Of a stretch of DNA of 41,498 bases, positions 16,521 to 25,481 are shown in pieces (positions within the stretch are counted from its first letter, which is position 1; the number at the start of each line of letters is the position of its first letter). Under the pieces are notes generated by a model. That model worked only from the letters and a program-made list of their open reading frames with translations. It was not told where the DNA came from and did not search any database. Position numbers and translations under genes: made by a program. Source of the stretch: Acidimicrobiales bacterium (lineage in GTDB: Bacteria; Actinomycetota; Acidimicrobiia; Acidimicrobiales; MedAcidi-G1); NCBI GenBank assembly GCA_022452145.1, contig JAKURY010000018.1:1-41498 (forward strand), in the 5' to 3' direction.

Positions 16521-16896
16521 TCCCGAGGAGGCGCTCGCAGAGGTCGTCCAGCGACCCCTGCCCGTCGAACGCCGACACGGGTGGGCCGCCGTCCAACGCC
16601 AGCCGGGTGATGCGACGCCCGTCGCGGCCGACCATGTGGAGCATCCGTCCGCTGTGGCTCGCTCCCTGACGGGCGACGTCGACCTCCACCAGGAGCCCCA
16701 CGGTCCGCCAGCAGAGCTGCACTGGTGGGGGACCGGAATCGGTGAGGTCGTGGAGGGGATGCAGCACGGGCCGGACCCTCCGGAACCTCATCACGAGGCC
16801 CACCAGCAGGGGAGGCCGGAGCGCCGGGTCGGAGAGCAGCCCGTCAAGCCGTTCGTGGAGCTGGTGGGCGGCAGTTGGCCGTATGGACGGACGCAC
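16483..16896 (-). CDS. Small conserved-looking protein of unknown function
   Basis: I do not recognise the family. The 137-residue frame shows the strong C/G third-position bias of its neighbours along the whole length, unlike the opposite frames, which supports a real gene. It is soluble and basic, with an amphipathic N-terminal helix region (HQLHERLDGLLSD), a strand-rich middle (LCWRTVGLLVEVDVARQG) and an acidic C-terminal helix (GSLDDLCERLLG). The GTG start at 16896 is preceded by GGGAGG 4 nt upstream, rather close. Its last 38 bp overlap the end of the TIM-barrel gene tail to tail. Confidence 0.55.
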   Translation of the reverse strand: MRPSIRPTAAHQLHERLDGLLSDPALRPPLLVGLVMRFRRVRPVLHPLHDLTDSGPPPVQLCWRTVGLLVEVDVARQGASHSGRMLHMVGRDGRRITRLALDGGPPVSAFDGQGSLDDLCERLLGISGPPARPEASP

Positions 16897-17023
16897 GGCG
16901 CCTCCCAGGGTGGGTGGGTGCGGCGTCCGAGAGCCGGTCGCGAACTCGTTGCAGCCTCATCCTGCCAGCCGACGGTGACATAGCGACGACCGTCGCACCG
17001 GTGGTCCGGATCCAGGCGCAATT

Positions 17024-17041
17024 GGCCCGCGCGCGCGGGCC
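17024..17041. promoter_or_regulatory. 18-bp perfect palindrome in the methyltransferase promoter
   Basis: GGCCCGCGCGCGCGGGCC is a perfect palindrome with a 10-bp alternating CG core. It ends 3 nt before TACCAT (17045-17050), the likely -10 box of the DNA methyltransferase gene, and so covers the spacer and -35 position. It may be an operator, a methylation-sensitive switch or simply a strong hairpin. Confidence 0.45.
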
Positions 17042-17103
17042 CCCTACCATGGAGGGGCGGCACCGCTCATCCGGGGTGCCGGGGCGGACCGGAGGGTAAC
17101 CAG

Positions 17104-18648
17104 ATGAAACAGCGGCGCGGCGCGACCTCCACCACTGCGTTCGGCGTCGGTCGACGTGAGAACCACGACGCCTCGGCCTTCTACGCCCGGTTTACAACCC
17201 CCGCTCTGTCCGACGACGACACGGTCGTCCGTGCCCCCGACCTGGGCGACGGTTGCCTGAACGGCGACGCCAGGGACATGCACCAGCTGCCGGACTCGTC
17301 GGTGGCCCTCGTCGTCACCTCGCCGCCCTACTTCGTGGGCAAGGACTACGAGCTGGAGATGGAACGCGACGGCGTGCCCACGTCTTACCTCGAGTACCTC
17401 GAGATGCTCCGCGACGTGTTCGCCGAGTGCGTGCGGGTCATGGAGCCCGGAGGGCGGATCGCCGTCAACGTGGCGAACCTGGGCCGCAAGCCGTACCGCA
17501 GCCTGTCGGCCGACGTCATCGGGATCCTCCAGGACGAACTGGGCCTGCTGCTGCGGGGGGAGGTGGTCTGGCAGAAGGCCGAAGGCGCCACCGGATCGGT
17601 GGCCTGGGGGTCCTTCCGGCGGGCCGCCAACCCGGTGCTGCGGGACATGACCGAGAGGGTGGTTATCGCCAGCAAGGGTCGCTTCGACCGGGCTCGCACG
17701 ACGGCACAGCGCCAGGGCGACGGCCTGCCGTCGGAGAGCACCATCACCACCGACGAGTTCATGGAGGCCACCCTCGACGTGTGGCGCATAGACGCCGAAC
17801 AGGCCTCCCGGGTGGGCCACCCGGCTCCCTTCCCCGTGGAGCTCCCCCGAAGGCTGATCGACCTCTACACCTATCGCGACGACCTGGTGCTGGACCCGTT
17901 CCTGGGTTCCGGCAGCACGCTTGTGGCCGCCCTCAGGGCCGGCCGCAGGGGAGTCGGGTACGACCTGGACCCCGGCTACGTGACGCTTGCCAAGCAGCGC
18001 CTCGACGACGAACGTCGACGGCTGGACGAGGTCCGCCCGGAGGCGTGGCGACGCCGCGACCTGGTCGGCACCACGATCACCCAGGGCGGCCTGTTCGACT
18101 CGGTGGACGGTCCCACCGGCGAAGGGCAGCGGGCCACCGACCACGTCCTGGACCGGGCCACGGCGGCCGGCAAGAAGGTGGCCGACATAGCCAAGGCCCT
18201 GCTTCTGGAAGCCGGCTTCGAAGTCGTGAGGTCGGGCGTGGCCCGTCGCGACCTGGGCCTGCAGTTCCCGTTCCTCGTAACCGACTCGGCCATTGGCCGC
18301 CAGTGGTACGTCGACGTTGCCGGGGCGTTCACGAACGCCCGCCCCGGCATGCGTCGGATCGACGTGCTGTGGCGCACCATCGGCAGGGCACACGTGCTGG
18401 CCAACGGCCACGCCGGCGACGACCTGCGGGACCGGCCGCGGCTCCTCATCCTCACCCCGCGCCTGCCGAGGAAGGGCGCCGAGGGAGACCGGGCGCTGAG
18501 GGCCGCCGGCGGCCACGGCTTCTTCGACGCCCTGGAGCTGTTCGACGCCGACGCGCTGGTTCGGCTCCGCCACTACGCCGAGACGTCACCGGACAGACCG
18601 TTGGCCGGGTTCTGGTCCGTCGACGAGGTCGAGGCCCGGTTCGCCTGA
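17104..18648 (+). CDS. Site-specific DNA methyltransferase (beta-class, N4-cytosine or N6-adenine) with extra C-terminal domain
   Basis: Motif IV TSPPY is at residues 72-76 and the AdoMet-binding motif DPFLGSGST at 264-272. This order, IV before I, is that of beta-class amino-methyltransferases. Such enzymes methylate N4 of cytosine or N6 of adenine. The classical methyltransferase ends near 305. A further 200 residues form a separate domain of alternating helices and strands (KKVADIAKALLLEAGFEVV, QWYVDVAGAF, RRIDVLWRTIGRA). It looks like a nuclease-type fold, but I see no convincing D-ExK active site. No restriction gene adjoins it, so it may be an orphan epigenetic enzyme. The ATG has GGAGGG upstream. 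Confidence 0.85.
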   Translation: MKQRRGATSTTAFGVGRRENHDASAFYARFTTPALSDDDTVVRAPDLGDGCLNGDARDMHQLPDSSVALVVTSPPYFVGKDYELEMERDGVPTSYLEYLEMLRDVFAECVRVMEPGGRIAVNVANLGRKPYRSLSADVIGILQDELGLLLRGEVVWQKAEGATGSVAWGSFRRAANPVLRDMTERVVIASKGRFDRARTTAQRQGDGLPSESTITTDEFMEATLDVWRIDAEQASRVGHPAPFPVELPRRLIDLYTYRDDLVLDPFLGSGSTLVAALRAGRRGVGYDLDPGYVTLAKQRLDDERRRLDEVRPEAWRRRDLVGTTITQGGLFDSVDGPTGEGQRATDHVLDRATAAGKKVADIAKALLLEAGFEVVRSGVARRDLGLQFPFLVTDSAIGRQWYVDVAGAFTNARPGMRRIDVLWRTIGRAHVLANGHAGDDLRDRPRLLILTPRLPRKGAEGDRALRAAGGHGFFDALELFDADALVRLRHYAETSPDRPLAGFWSVDEVEARFA

Positions 18649-18653
18649 TCCGA

Positions 18654-19472
18654 TCAGCCGGACGGGTCAGGCTCGAAGAACACCTCGTACAGCACCGGCC
18701 ACCGCTTGCCGGTGAGCAGGAACCGGCCTGAGTCGGGATCGTGGGCGATGCCGTTCAGCACGTCGTCGTCCCCGAAGCCGGAACGGTCGGCGACCATCCC
18801 GGAGGCGTCCACCACGGCGGTGACGCTGCCGGTGGCCGGGTCTATGGCCACGATCCTGTCGGTCTGCCAGACGTTGGCCCACACCGTTCCGTCGACGCAC
18901 TCCAGCTCGTTGAGGCGGTCCACCGGCTCGCCGGCGAGGGCGACCTCGACCCGGCCGACACGGTGGAAATCGTCGGGATCCCGCAGCGACAGCGTCGCCG
19001 AGCCGTCGGACATGGCGAGGGTGTCGGCGTCCAGGCGGCACAGCCCCCAGCCCTGTCCGCCGTAGGCGAGGGTGCCCACGGCGTCGAACGTGTCGAGGTC
19101 CCAGACGACCGCCCGCCCGGCCTTCCAGGTGAGCTGGACGGCCCGGCCGTCGCCCAACGCGGTGAAGCCCTCCCCGAACCAGGAGTCGTCCAGCGATGCG
19201 GATCGCAGGACCCGACCGGTCGACCGGTCGACCTCGCGGATGCCGGACGCCGTGAACCGGCCGGTGGTCTCGTACAGGGAGCCGTCGACCAGCTCCAGGC
19301 CCTGGGTGAAGGCATCGGGATCGTGAGGGTGGGTGGCCACGACCCGGGGGACCAGCCGACGGACCGCCGTCGGTACGGGATCTGGTCCGTTTCCCCCGCA
19401 GGCGCCCAGCAGCAGTCCGAGGATGAGCGCCGGCCACGCCAGGTGGCCTCCTCGTCGAAGTGCCTTCTGCAT
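18654..19472 (-). CDS. Glutaminyl-peptide cyclotransferase (plant-type), lipoprotein
   Basis: The 272-residue protein has a lipoprotein signal with lipobox LLGAC, lipidation at Cys25. The mature part is the five-bladed propeller type of glutamine cyclotransferase, which converts N-terminal Gln of peptides to pyroglutamate. Family marks are HDPDAFTQGLEL, the GWGLC turn, RLNELECVDGTVWANVW and DDVLNGIAHDPDSGRFLLTGK WP. It would act outside the membrane, for example capping exported peptides or proteins. The open frame extends to 19760, but the signal peptide fixes ATG 19472. It converges on the methyltransferase gene with a 5-bp gap. Confidence 0.85.
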   Translation of the reverse strand: MQKALRRGGHLAWPALILGLLLGACGGNGPDPVPTAVRRLVPRVVATHPHDPDAFTQGLELVDGSLYETTGRFTASGIREVDRSTGRVLRSASLDDSWFGEGFTALGDGRAVQLTWKAGRAVVWDLDTFDAVGTLAYGGQGWGLCRLDADTLAMSDGSATLSLRDPDDFHRVGRVEVALAGEPVDRLNELECVDGTVWANVWQTDRIVAIDPATGSVTAVVDASGMVADRSGFGDDDVLNGIAHDPDSGRFLLTGKRWPVLYEVFFEPDPSG

Positions 19473-19571
19473 GGTCGTCGGCTGCTCGTCTCGTCGCCGG
19501 GTCGGGTGGGCGGCGAGACTGCCGCACATGGCCACCCCAGCCCGTTCCGGCGATCGTAGGACGTGTACCCG

Positions 19572-20453
19572 GTGACAGGCTCGCCCGTCGCCGGCCGGGT
19601 GGACCGGGTCGGCCTCGGCACCACCTACCTGGACTGGGGCGGTGCAGGTCCGCCGCTCGTGCTCCTGCACCCGAACGGCTTCTGTGCGGGCCTCTACGAC
19701 CCGTTGGCGCGGGGACTGGTCGACCGCTGCAGGGTGGTCGGCATCGACATGCGGGGACACGGCGCCAGTGACGACGTGGTGGATTCCGGCCTCTTAGGCA
19801 ACGACGCCATTGCCCTGGACGTGCTGGCTGTCGCCGACCACCTTGGCTTCGACCGTTTCGCCCTACTCGGCGTGTCGTTCGGTGGAGCGGTGGGCATAGA
19901 GGTTGCCGTCGCAGCACCGGAGCGGGTTGCCGCCCTGGTGCTGTGCGAGGCCATCGCCATCGAGGCCCAGGCCCGTGAGCGGCAGCACTTCGGCACCGAC
20001 GGAGCCGACCATCCGCTGGCGATCGGTGCCCGTCGTCGGCGCGACGTCTGGGACGACCGGGAGGCCGTGCTGGCCTCGTACGGAACGCGGCCTCCCATGG
20101 ACTCCCTGGATCCCGACGCCCTGGCCGGCTACGTGCGCTGGGGGTTCCGCGACCGGGAGGACGGACGGGTCGAGCTGGCGTGCCGGCCGGAGACCGAGGC
20201 GCTCGTCTTCGGCTCGGAGCGCTGCCACGGTCCGGTCGAGGCGTTCGAGGCGCTGCAGCGGGTGACCAGCCCGGCGGCCGTGATGGCCGGCACGCACACC
20301 GACCTCGACCCGTCCTGGTTCGTCGGACAGGCTGACGTCCTGGGCGTCGGGCTCCAGCTGGTGGACGGTGGCCACTTCTGCCTGTTCGAGGACACCGATC
20401 GGGCGGTCGGGCTGGTGGACGACAACCTGCGGTCGCTCGGATACCTGACATGA
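19572..20453 (+). CDS. Alpha/beta hydrolase
   Basis: Single-domain alpha/beta hydrolase of about 293 residues. It has the oxyanion-region HPNGF near residue 33, a DMRGHGASD loop, the nucleophile elbow GVSFGG with Ser about 102, an acid in GTHTDLDPSW and the catalytic His in VDGGHFCLFED. Substrate unknown; esterase, lactonase or haloperoxidase-like activities are possible. There is no export signal. GTG 19572 has a weak AGGA upstream. GTG 19563 is the alternative and adds three residues. It shares the 99-bp divergent region with the glutaminyl cyclotransferase and is followed 52 bp later by the alkylsulfatase-like gene. Confidence 0.75.
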   Translation: MTGSPVAGRVDRVGLGTTYLDWGGAGPPLVLLHPNGFCAGLYDPLARGLVDRCRVVGIDMRGHGASDDVVDSGLLGNDAIALDVLAVADHLGFDRFALLGVSFGGAVGIEVAVAAPERVAALVLCEAIAIEAQARERQHFGTDGADHPLAIGARRRRDVWDDREAVLASYGTRPPMDSLDPDALAGYVRWGFRDREDGRVELACRPETEALVFGSERCHGPVEAFEALQRVTSPAAVMAGTHTDLDPSWFVGQADVLGVGLQLVDGGHFCLFEDTDRAVGLVDDNLRSLGYLT

Positions 20454-20505
20454 CCGGTACCCGACACGCCAATGCAAGAGACATCCCTGGAAGGGGGCCA
20501 GCACG

Positions 20506-21855
20506 ATGAGCAGGCCATCCATGCACCCGGTCGACGTCGCCAACCGGGTCATCGACTCGGGACGGCCTGAGGCTCCGCACAACCGGGTCACCCACCAGCT
20601 CTCGGTGATAGACGACGACGTGGCCGTGGTGGAGTCGTTCTCCCACTGCTGGATCATCCGGACCGGTGAGGGCCTGGTCTGCTTCGACGCCGGCGGGGTG
20701 AGGCACGGGACCGACGTGGTGGCGGCCCTCCGGTCGTGGAGCGACCAGCCCATCCACAGCCTCGTCTACACCCACGGGCACCTCGACCACGTCGGGGGCA
20801 GCGGCGCCTTTCTGGCCGATGCGGCCGACCGGGGCCATGGGCGTCCGAGGTTCCTGGCGCATGAGGCGCTGCCGGCCCGCTTCGAGCGGTACCGGACCAC
20901 CAACGACTGGAACCTGATCATCAACCGCCGCCAGTTCGGTGGGATACGCAACCGGCAGGACCTCGGCATCGCGGGGAATGGCCCGAGGTTCCTCCCCGAC
21001 GACGTGGCGGACCCCGACGAGGTGTTCCGGGACCGGATGTCGTTCGAGGTCGGTGGGCGGACCATCCAACTCCGGCATGCCCGGGGCGAGACCGACGACC
21101 ACGCCTGGGGGTGGGACGCCGAGCGGCTGACCGCATACACCGGAGACTTCACGACATGGGTGTTTCCCAACGCCGGCAACCCCCAGAAGGTGCAGCGGTA
21201 CCCGATCGAGTGGGCGGCCGCCATGCGCGAGATGCTGGACCTGGGGGTGGAGCGCGTGTATCCGGCCCACGGCCTGCCGATCGTCGGCCGCCGGCGGGTC
21301 GAGCTGGTGCTGGGCGACATCGCCGAGGCCCTCGAGCACCTGGCCGGCCGGACTCTCGAACTCATGAACGAGGGTGCGACCATCGACACGATCATCCACG
21401 AGGTGCGCGTTCCCGAGCACCTGATGGAGCGTCCGTGGCTGGCACCCCAGTACGACGAGCCGGAGTTCGTGGTGCGCAACGTGTACAGGCAGTTCGGCGG
21501 TTGGTGGGACGGCAACGCGGCGAACCTGAAGCCGGCCAGGGAATCGGCGCTGGCTGCCGAGGTGGTGGCCCTCGCCGGCTCGGTGGAGGCCCTGACCGAC
21601 CGGGCGAGGGAGCTGGCCGAGGCGGGTGACCTGCGCCTCGCCTGCCACCTGGTGGAGATGGCGGTGGCCGCCGAGCCCACCCACGAGGGCGCTCAGAGGG
21701 CCCGCGCCGAGGTCTACTGGCAGCGGCGTGCCGCCGAGCGGTCCCTCATGTCGAAGGGGATTTACGCCGCGGCTGCACGTGAGTCCGAGGCGGCGCTGGG
21801 CGAGGACGTCTCGGGTGACGACCTGGGACAGTCGATCAGGGGATCGCTGGGCTAG
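20506..21855 (+). CDS. Alkylsulfatase-like metallo-beta-lactamase-fold hydrolase
   Basis: Residues 89-95 give the binuclear zinc motif THGHLDH and further ligands lie in LRHARGETDDHAW and RVYPAHGLP. After the metallo-beta-lactamase domain comes a helical region with RQFGGWWDGNAANLKP, which matches the alkylsulfatase dimerisation domain of the SdsA1 group. These enzymes remove sulfate from alkyl sulfates. At 449 residues it is shorter than SdsA1 (about 650) and lacks a signal peptide and the C-terminal sterol-carrier-like domain, so the substrate may differ. GGAAGGGGG precedes the ATG at 20506. Confidence 0.8.
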   Translation: MSRPSMHPVDVANRVIDSGRPEAPHNRVTHQLSVIDDDVAVVESFSHCWIIRTGEGLVCFDAGGVRHGTDVVAALRSWSDQPIHSLVYTHGHLDHVGGSGAFLADAADRGHGRPRFLAHEALPARFERYRTTNDWNLIINRRQFGGIRNRQDLGIAGNGPRFLPDDVADPDEVFRDRMSFEVGGRTIQLRHARGETDDHAWGWDAERLTAYTGDFTTWVFPNAGNPQKVQRYPIEWAAAMREMLDLGVERVYPAHGLPIVGRRRVELVLGDIAEALEHLAGRTLELMNEGATIDTIIHEVRVPEHLMERPWLAPQYDEPEFVVRNVYRQFGGWWDGNAANLKPARESALAAEVVALAGSVEALTDRARELAEAGDLRLACHLVEMAVAAEPTHEGAQRARAEVYWQRRAAERSLMSKGIYAAAARESEAALGEDVSGDDLGQSIRGSLG

Positions 21856-21885
21856 TCGAGGCTGGTCCAGGGGCTTTCCGGGCGG

Positions 21886-22878
21886 CTAGTCCAGCCGGAT
21901 CTCCCCGTTGACCGGCAGGCAGGGCGAGGCGATGTCGACGGCGAGCAGGCCGGCGGTGGCCAGACCGGGCGCGGGATCGGTGGCGCCGATGGCCGACGCG
22001 AGGTGGGCGGCGGCACGGATGCCGACCGAGCCCTCCAGCAGGGACGTGATCACCACGTCCAGTCCGGCGCTGCGGACCAGGGCTGCCGCCCTGGCTGCCT
22101 CCGACGGCCCTCCGATGGCCGACGGCTTGAGGACCACCAGGTCGGCGGCCCCCATCTCCACGGCTCGCCTGACGTCCTCGACGGTTCGGGCCGACTCGTC
22201 TACGGCGATCGGTACCGGTGAGGCGAAGCGGACATCGGCCAGGTGCTCCAGCCCCGCGACCGGCTCCTCCACGAACTCGGGGTCGAATGCGGCCAGGCGG
22301 TCCAGGTGCCGGACCGCCTCGCCCGCCTCCCAGGCCCCGTTGGCGTCCAGCCTCAGCGTGATGTCCGGTCCGATCCGGGAGCGCACCGCCGACACCCGCT
22401 CGACATCGCCGTCGATCCCGTGGGTTCCGACCTTGACCTTGACCGTGGCGTGGCCCGCGGCCACCGCTGCGGCCACGGAGGCGGCGAGGTCCTCGACCGT
22501 GGCTCCGGTGACGAGTGCGGCGACGGACAGGCGGTCGGGGCTCGCCGGGGCGAGCAGGCGGTGGACGGTCGTTCCGGCGATCCGGGCCGCCAGGTCCAGC
22601 AGTGCGGAGTCCACGGCGGCCCTGGCGGTAACCGACGCCACGGGCCTGTCGTCGACGGCACCATCCTCGACCCAGCCACGGATGGCGGCCTCGGCCTCGT
22701 CCACGGTGTCCGGGGTGAAGCCGGCCAGGGGAGCCGCCTCGCCGACGCCCACGTAGCCGTCCTCGTCGACCAGGGTCAGCAGGACGGTCCAGCGGTCGGC
22801 GACGGAACCGTGGGCGGTGGTTATCGGGGAGTGGTAGCGCAGCAGCCGGCGTTCCACCCGGGCCTCGGCGATCCTCAC
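21886..22878 (-). CDS. menC: o-Succinylbenzoate synthase
   Basis: MenC dehydrates SHCHC to o-succinylbenzoate in menaquinone synthesis. The 330-residue enolase-superfamily protein shows the K-x-K pair Lys147/Lys149, metal ligands Asp178 (LRLDANG), Glu204 (FVEEP) and Asp227 (AVDES), and the second catalytic Lys251 (VVLKPSAIGG). It starts with GTG at 22878, 28 bp after the menH stop, as last gene of the menF-D-H-C operon. The operon context makes OSBS activity more likely than the related N-acylamino-acid racemase or dipeptide epimerase. Confidence 0.95.
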   Translation of the reverse strand: MRIAEARVERRLLRYHSPITTAHGSVADRWTVLLTLVDEDGYVGVGEAAPLAGFTPDTVDEAEAAIRGWVEDGAVDDRPVASVTARAAVDSALLDLAARIAGTTVHRLLAPASPDRLSVAALVTGATVEDLAASVAAAVAAGHATVKVKVGTHGIDGDVERVSAVRSRIGPDITLRLDANGAWEAGEAVRHLDRLAAFDPEFVEEPVAGLEHLADVRFASPVPIAVDESARTVEDVRRAVEMGAADLVVLKPSAIGGPSEAARAAALVRSAGLDVVITSLLEGSVGIRAAAHLASAIGATDPAPGLATAGLLAVDIASPCLPVNGEIRLD

Positions 22879-22906
22879 CGGGTCGACGCCCTACTCCGGG
22901 TGGCCC

Positions 22907-23737
22907 TCACCGGCCGGACCTCCGCTCCTCGTCCAGCTGGGCCAGGAACCCGAGGATCTCGGTCGAGGTCCGGTCCAGGTTCTCGAGGTGTGCAGCGTGT
23001 CCGGCTCCGGGCACGACGGAGATGGTCGAGAGCGGGAGGCCCGCCGCCATCCGCATGGCTATGGCCCGGAACCTGGGATCCTCGTCGCCGACCACTAGCA
23101 GGGTCGGGACGTCGATTCCAGCCAGGTCGTGCCAGTAGGACGGCTGGCTGCCCGCTCCGGCACCCCGCAGGCTGCCGGCCAGCCCCTCGGGGTCGTTTTC
23201 CAGGCGCTGGGCCCGGGCCGCGGCCAGGGCGTCCGTACCGAGGCGCACCTGGGAGGCGAACAGGGGGCTGGCCATCCAGCGGTCGATGAACCACTCGAGG
23301 CCCTGCTCCAGGAGGTCGTCGGCCAGGTCGTCGTCGGAATGGTGTCGGGCCGAACGCTCGGCAGCGTCGGACAGGCCGGCCGAGGCGCCTATCAGCGACA
23401 ACGACGCCACGTGGTGAGGGTGCCGGACGGCCAGGCCCAGGGCGATACGGCCACCCATGGAGTAGCCGACCACGTCCACCGGCACGTGGTCGAGTCGGTC
23501 CATCAGGCGGGCCACGGCGTCCACGGTGTGCTCGAAGCCGAAGAGGTGCGGATCCTCGGGGACACCGGTACGCCCGTGGCCGGGCAGGTCCACGGCGGCG
23601 ACACGACGTACCCCGGTGAGCCTGCGCCCCAGCGGCCACATCCCGGTCGTGCTACCGGTGAAGCCGTGGAGCAGCAGCAGTGGGGGGCCGTCGCCGTCCA
23701 TCTCGACGTGCAGCTCGGTGGTTCGGTGGGGAGACAC
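22907..23737 (-). CDS. menH: SHCHC synthase (MenH), alpha/beta hydrolase
   Basis: MenH eliminates pyruvate from SEPHCHC to give SHCHC. The 276-residue alpha/beta-hydrolase has LLLHGFTGST near residue 21, the elbow GYSMGGR with Ser93, an acid in VVGDEDPRF and His in GAGHAAHLE. GYSMGGR is characteristic of MenH. The start is GTG 23737, one base after the menD stop codon. The open frame extends upstream to 23827, but that part overlaps menD. Position between menD and menC secures the assignment. Confidence 0.92.
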   Translation of the reverse strand: MSPHRTTELHVEMDGDGPPLLLLHGFTGSTTGMWPLGRRLTGVRRVAAVDLPGHGRTGVPEDPHLFGFEHTVDAVARLMDRLDHVPVDVVGYSMGGRIALGLAVRHPHHVASLSLIGASAGLSDAAERSARHHSDDDLADDLLEQGLEWFIDRWMASPLFASQVRLGTDALAAARAQRLENDPEGLAGSLRGAGAGSQPSYWHDLAGIDVPTLLVVGDEDPRFRAIAMRMAAGLPLSTISVVPGAGHAAHLENLDRTSTEILGFLAQLDEERRSGR

Positions 23738-23738
23738 G

Positions 23739-25481
23739 TCAGCCCCCGTCGTCGGAGAGGGCACGGGAGAGGGCACGATCGACGGCCGCGGCCGCTTCCC
23801 GGTGGAGGCCCACGTTGGTCGTCGCATCGACCACGATGTGCACCAGGTGGAGGCCCGGGTTGCCGACCACCGATCCCAGGACGGACTCCAGGTCGGCCAG
23901 GCCGGTGGGTTCGTGGAGCCGGCCGCCGGCGAGGGCCGCCACGGGGCCGAGGTCCAGCCCGTGCGGGGTGTGGAACAGCCGGTGGTGGTCGACGTGGCCG
24001 TTCTCGGCGATGGGGAGGAAGGAGAAGATGCCGCCGCCGTCGTTGTCCACGAGCACGACGGTCAGGTCCAGCCCGAGGCGTCGGATGGCCAGGAGGCCGC
24101 CGAGGTCGTGGAGAAGGGCGAGGTCACCCGTGAACAGGACGGTCGGTTCCACGGATCCGGCGGCCACGCCCAGTGCGGTGGACGCCATCCCGTCGATTCC
24201 GTTGGCCCCGCGGTTGGCGAGGATCCGGAGGGGCCGTTCGTCAGTGGGGAGGAACGCGTCGAGGTCCCGGATCGGCATCGAGCTGGCCACCACGAGGTTG
24301 GCTCCGGCGGGCAGGGTCCGGTGCAGGGCGGCCACGACAGCCGGCTCGTCGAACGGGCCGTCGGTGGCGATGGCGGCCACGGTCGACATGGCCACCGAGT
24401 CGGCCCCCGTCCATGTTGACGTCCAGGGTCCGGTCTGCTGCACCTCGGGTAGGTGTTCCACGAGCAGGGCAGCCAGCCGGCCCGGTTCGGCGGCCACCCG
24501 GTCGGTGACACGATGGGCGGGGTCCGGGAACCGACCCAGGTGGTCGACGGCGACGAGGCGGTCGGTGCCCACCCGGTCCAGCCAGAGCCGGTATCCCTTG
24601 CTGGTGGGCATGGCGCCCATCTGGACCACCAGGTCCGGACGGTGGTCGTTGGCCCAGGTCGAGCGCAGCAGGTGGTCGCCGGAGGCCAGCACCGGGGCGT
24701 CGGCGGTCTGCGGCCCGCGGCGGAGGCCCGATGCCGGATCGGCGAGGACCGGCCAGCCGGTGCGACGGGACAGCTCGGCCACGGCGGCGACCCCCCGGTC
24801 GTCCGGATCCATCGGCCCGGCTACCAGCAGGCCCCGTTCGGTTCCGAGGAGGCCGGGAAGCGGTCCCGGTTCGACCGCTGCGTGGTCCGGCGGCATGGGT
24901 AGAAGGCCGACCGGTGGCGGGTCCTGGACCGGAGGCTCGAGCGGCTCCCGGAATCCGATGTTGACGTGTACCGGGCCTGGCGCCGGCCGGGTGGCACGGA
25001 CCACCGCCTGGTGGGCCAGCGAGGCGGCCTCGCCCGCCGGCCGGGTTCCGGCCACCGCCTCGGTCGTCGCCCAACGGGTGTGGGTGCCGTAGAGGTCCAC
25101 CTGGTCGATGGCCTGGGGGGCGCCGATGCCCTGCAGTTCCGGGGGGCGGTCGGTTGTCAGGACTAGGAGCGGCACGCCCGAGTGGAAGGCCTCGACCACG
25201 GCGGGCAGGTAGTTGGCCGCAGCGGTCCCGGAGGTGCACAACAGGGCTACCGGCCGCCTCGATGCCCGGGCCAGGCCGAGGGCGAAGAAGCCACCGGACC
25301 GCTCGTCGAGGTGCATGGACAGCTCGAGGCCTTCGGTACGGTCGGCCGCCACGGTCATGGGCGTGGACCGCGACCCCGGCGACACGGCCACGTGCCCGAT
25401 CCCGCAGGCCACCATCTGGGCGAGGAAGGCCCGGCACCAGGCCTGCATGGCCGCCGGGTCGGCGACGGGCAGCGCGCTCAC
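23739..25481 (-). CDS. menD: SEPHCHC synthase (MenD), thiamine-diphosphate enzyme
   Basis: MenD joins isochorismate and the succinic semialdehyde unit of 2-oxoglutarate, giving SEPHCHC. The 580-residue protein has the N-terminal domain with AVSPGSRSTPM near residue 33, RSGGFFALG and CTSGTAAANYLPAV. The C-terminal ThDP region contains ANRGANGIDG and the magnesium-binding GDLALLHDLGGLL...DNDGGGIFSFLP. These are full-length MenD features. The GTG at 25481 overlaps the menF stop as GTGA, which implies translational coupling. Confidence 0.97.
   Translation of the reverse strand: MSALPVADPAAMQAWCRAFLAQMVACGIGHVAVSPGSRSTPMTVAADRTEGLELSMHLDERSGGFFALGLARASRRPVALLCTSGTAAANYLPAVVEAFHSGVPLLVLTTDRPPELQGIGAPQAIDQVDLYGTHTRWATTEAVAGTRPAGEAASLAHQAVVRATRPAPGPVHVNIGFREPLEPPVQDPPPVGLLPMPPDHAAVEPGPLPGLLGTERGLLVAGPMDPDDRGVAAVAELSRRTGWPVLADPASGLRRGPQTADAPVLASGDHLLRSTWANDHRPDLVVQMGAMPTSKGYRLWLDRVGTDRLVAVDHLGRFPDPAHRVTDRVAAEPGRLAALLVEHLPEVQQTGPWTSTWTGADSVAMSTVAAIATDGPFDEPAVVAALHRTLPAGANLVVASSMPIRDLDAFLPTDERPLRILANRGANGIDGMASTALGVAAGSVEPTVLFTGDLALLHDLGGLLAIRRLGLDLTVVLVDNDGGGIFSFLPIAENGHVDHHRLFHTPHGLDLGPVAALAGGRLHEPTGLADLESVLGSVVGNPGLHLVHIVVDATTNVGLHREAAAAVDRALSRALSDDGG

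Noticed and set aside
18667-21684. Open minus-strand frame of about 1000 codons
   Set aside because: It runs antisense to the hydrolase and alkylsulfatase-like genes and overlaps the cyclotransferase in another frame. Long antisense frames are common in 70% GC DNA, and its composition is Arg/Pro/Gly-rich without motifs.
21860-21896. GGCTGG/CCAGCC inverted repeat between the convergent ends of the alkylsulfatase-like gene and menC
   Set aside because: Only 6 bp with a 25-nt loop and no T-tract; too weak to call a terminator.
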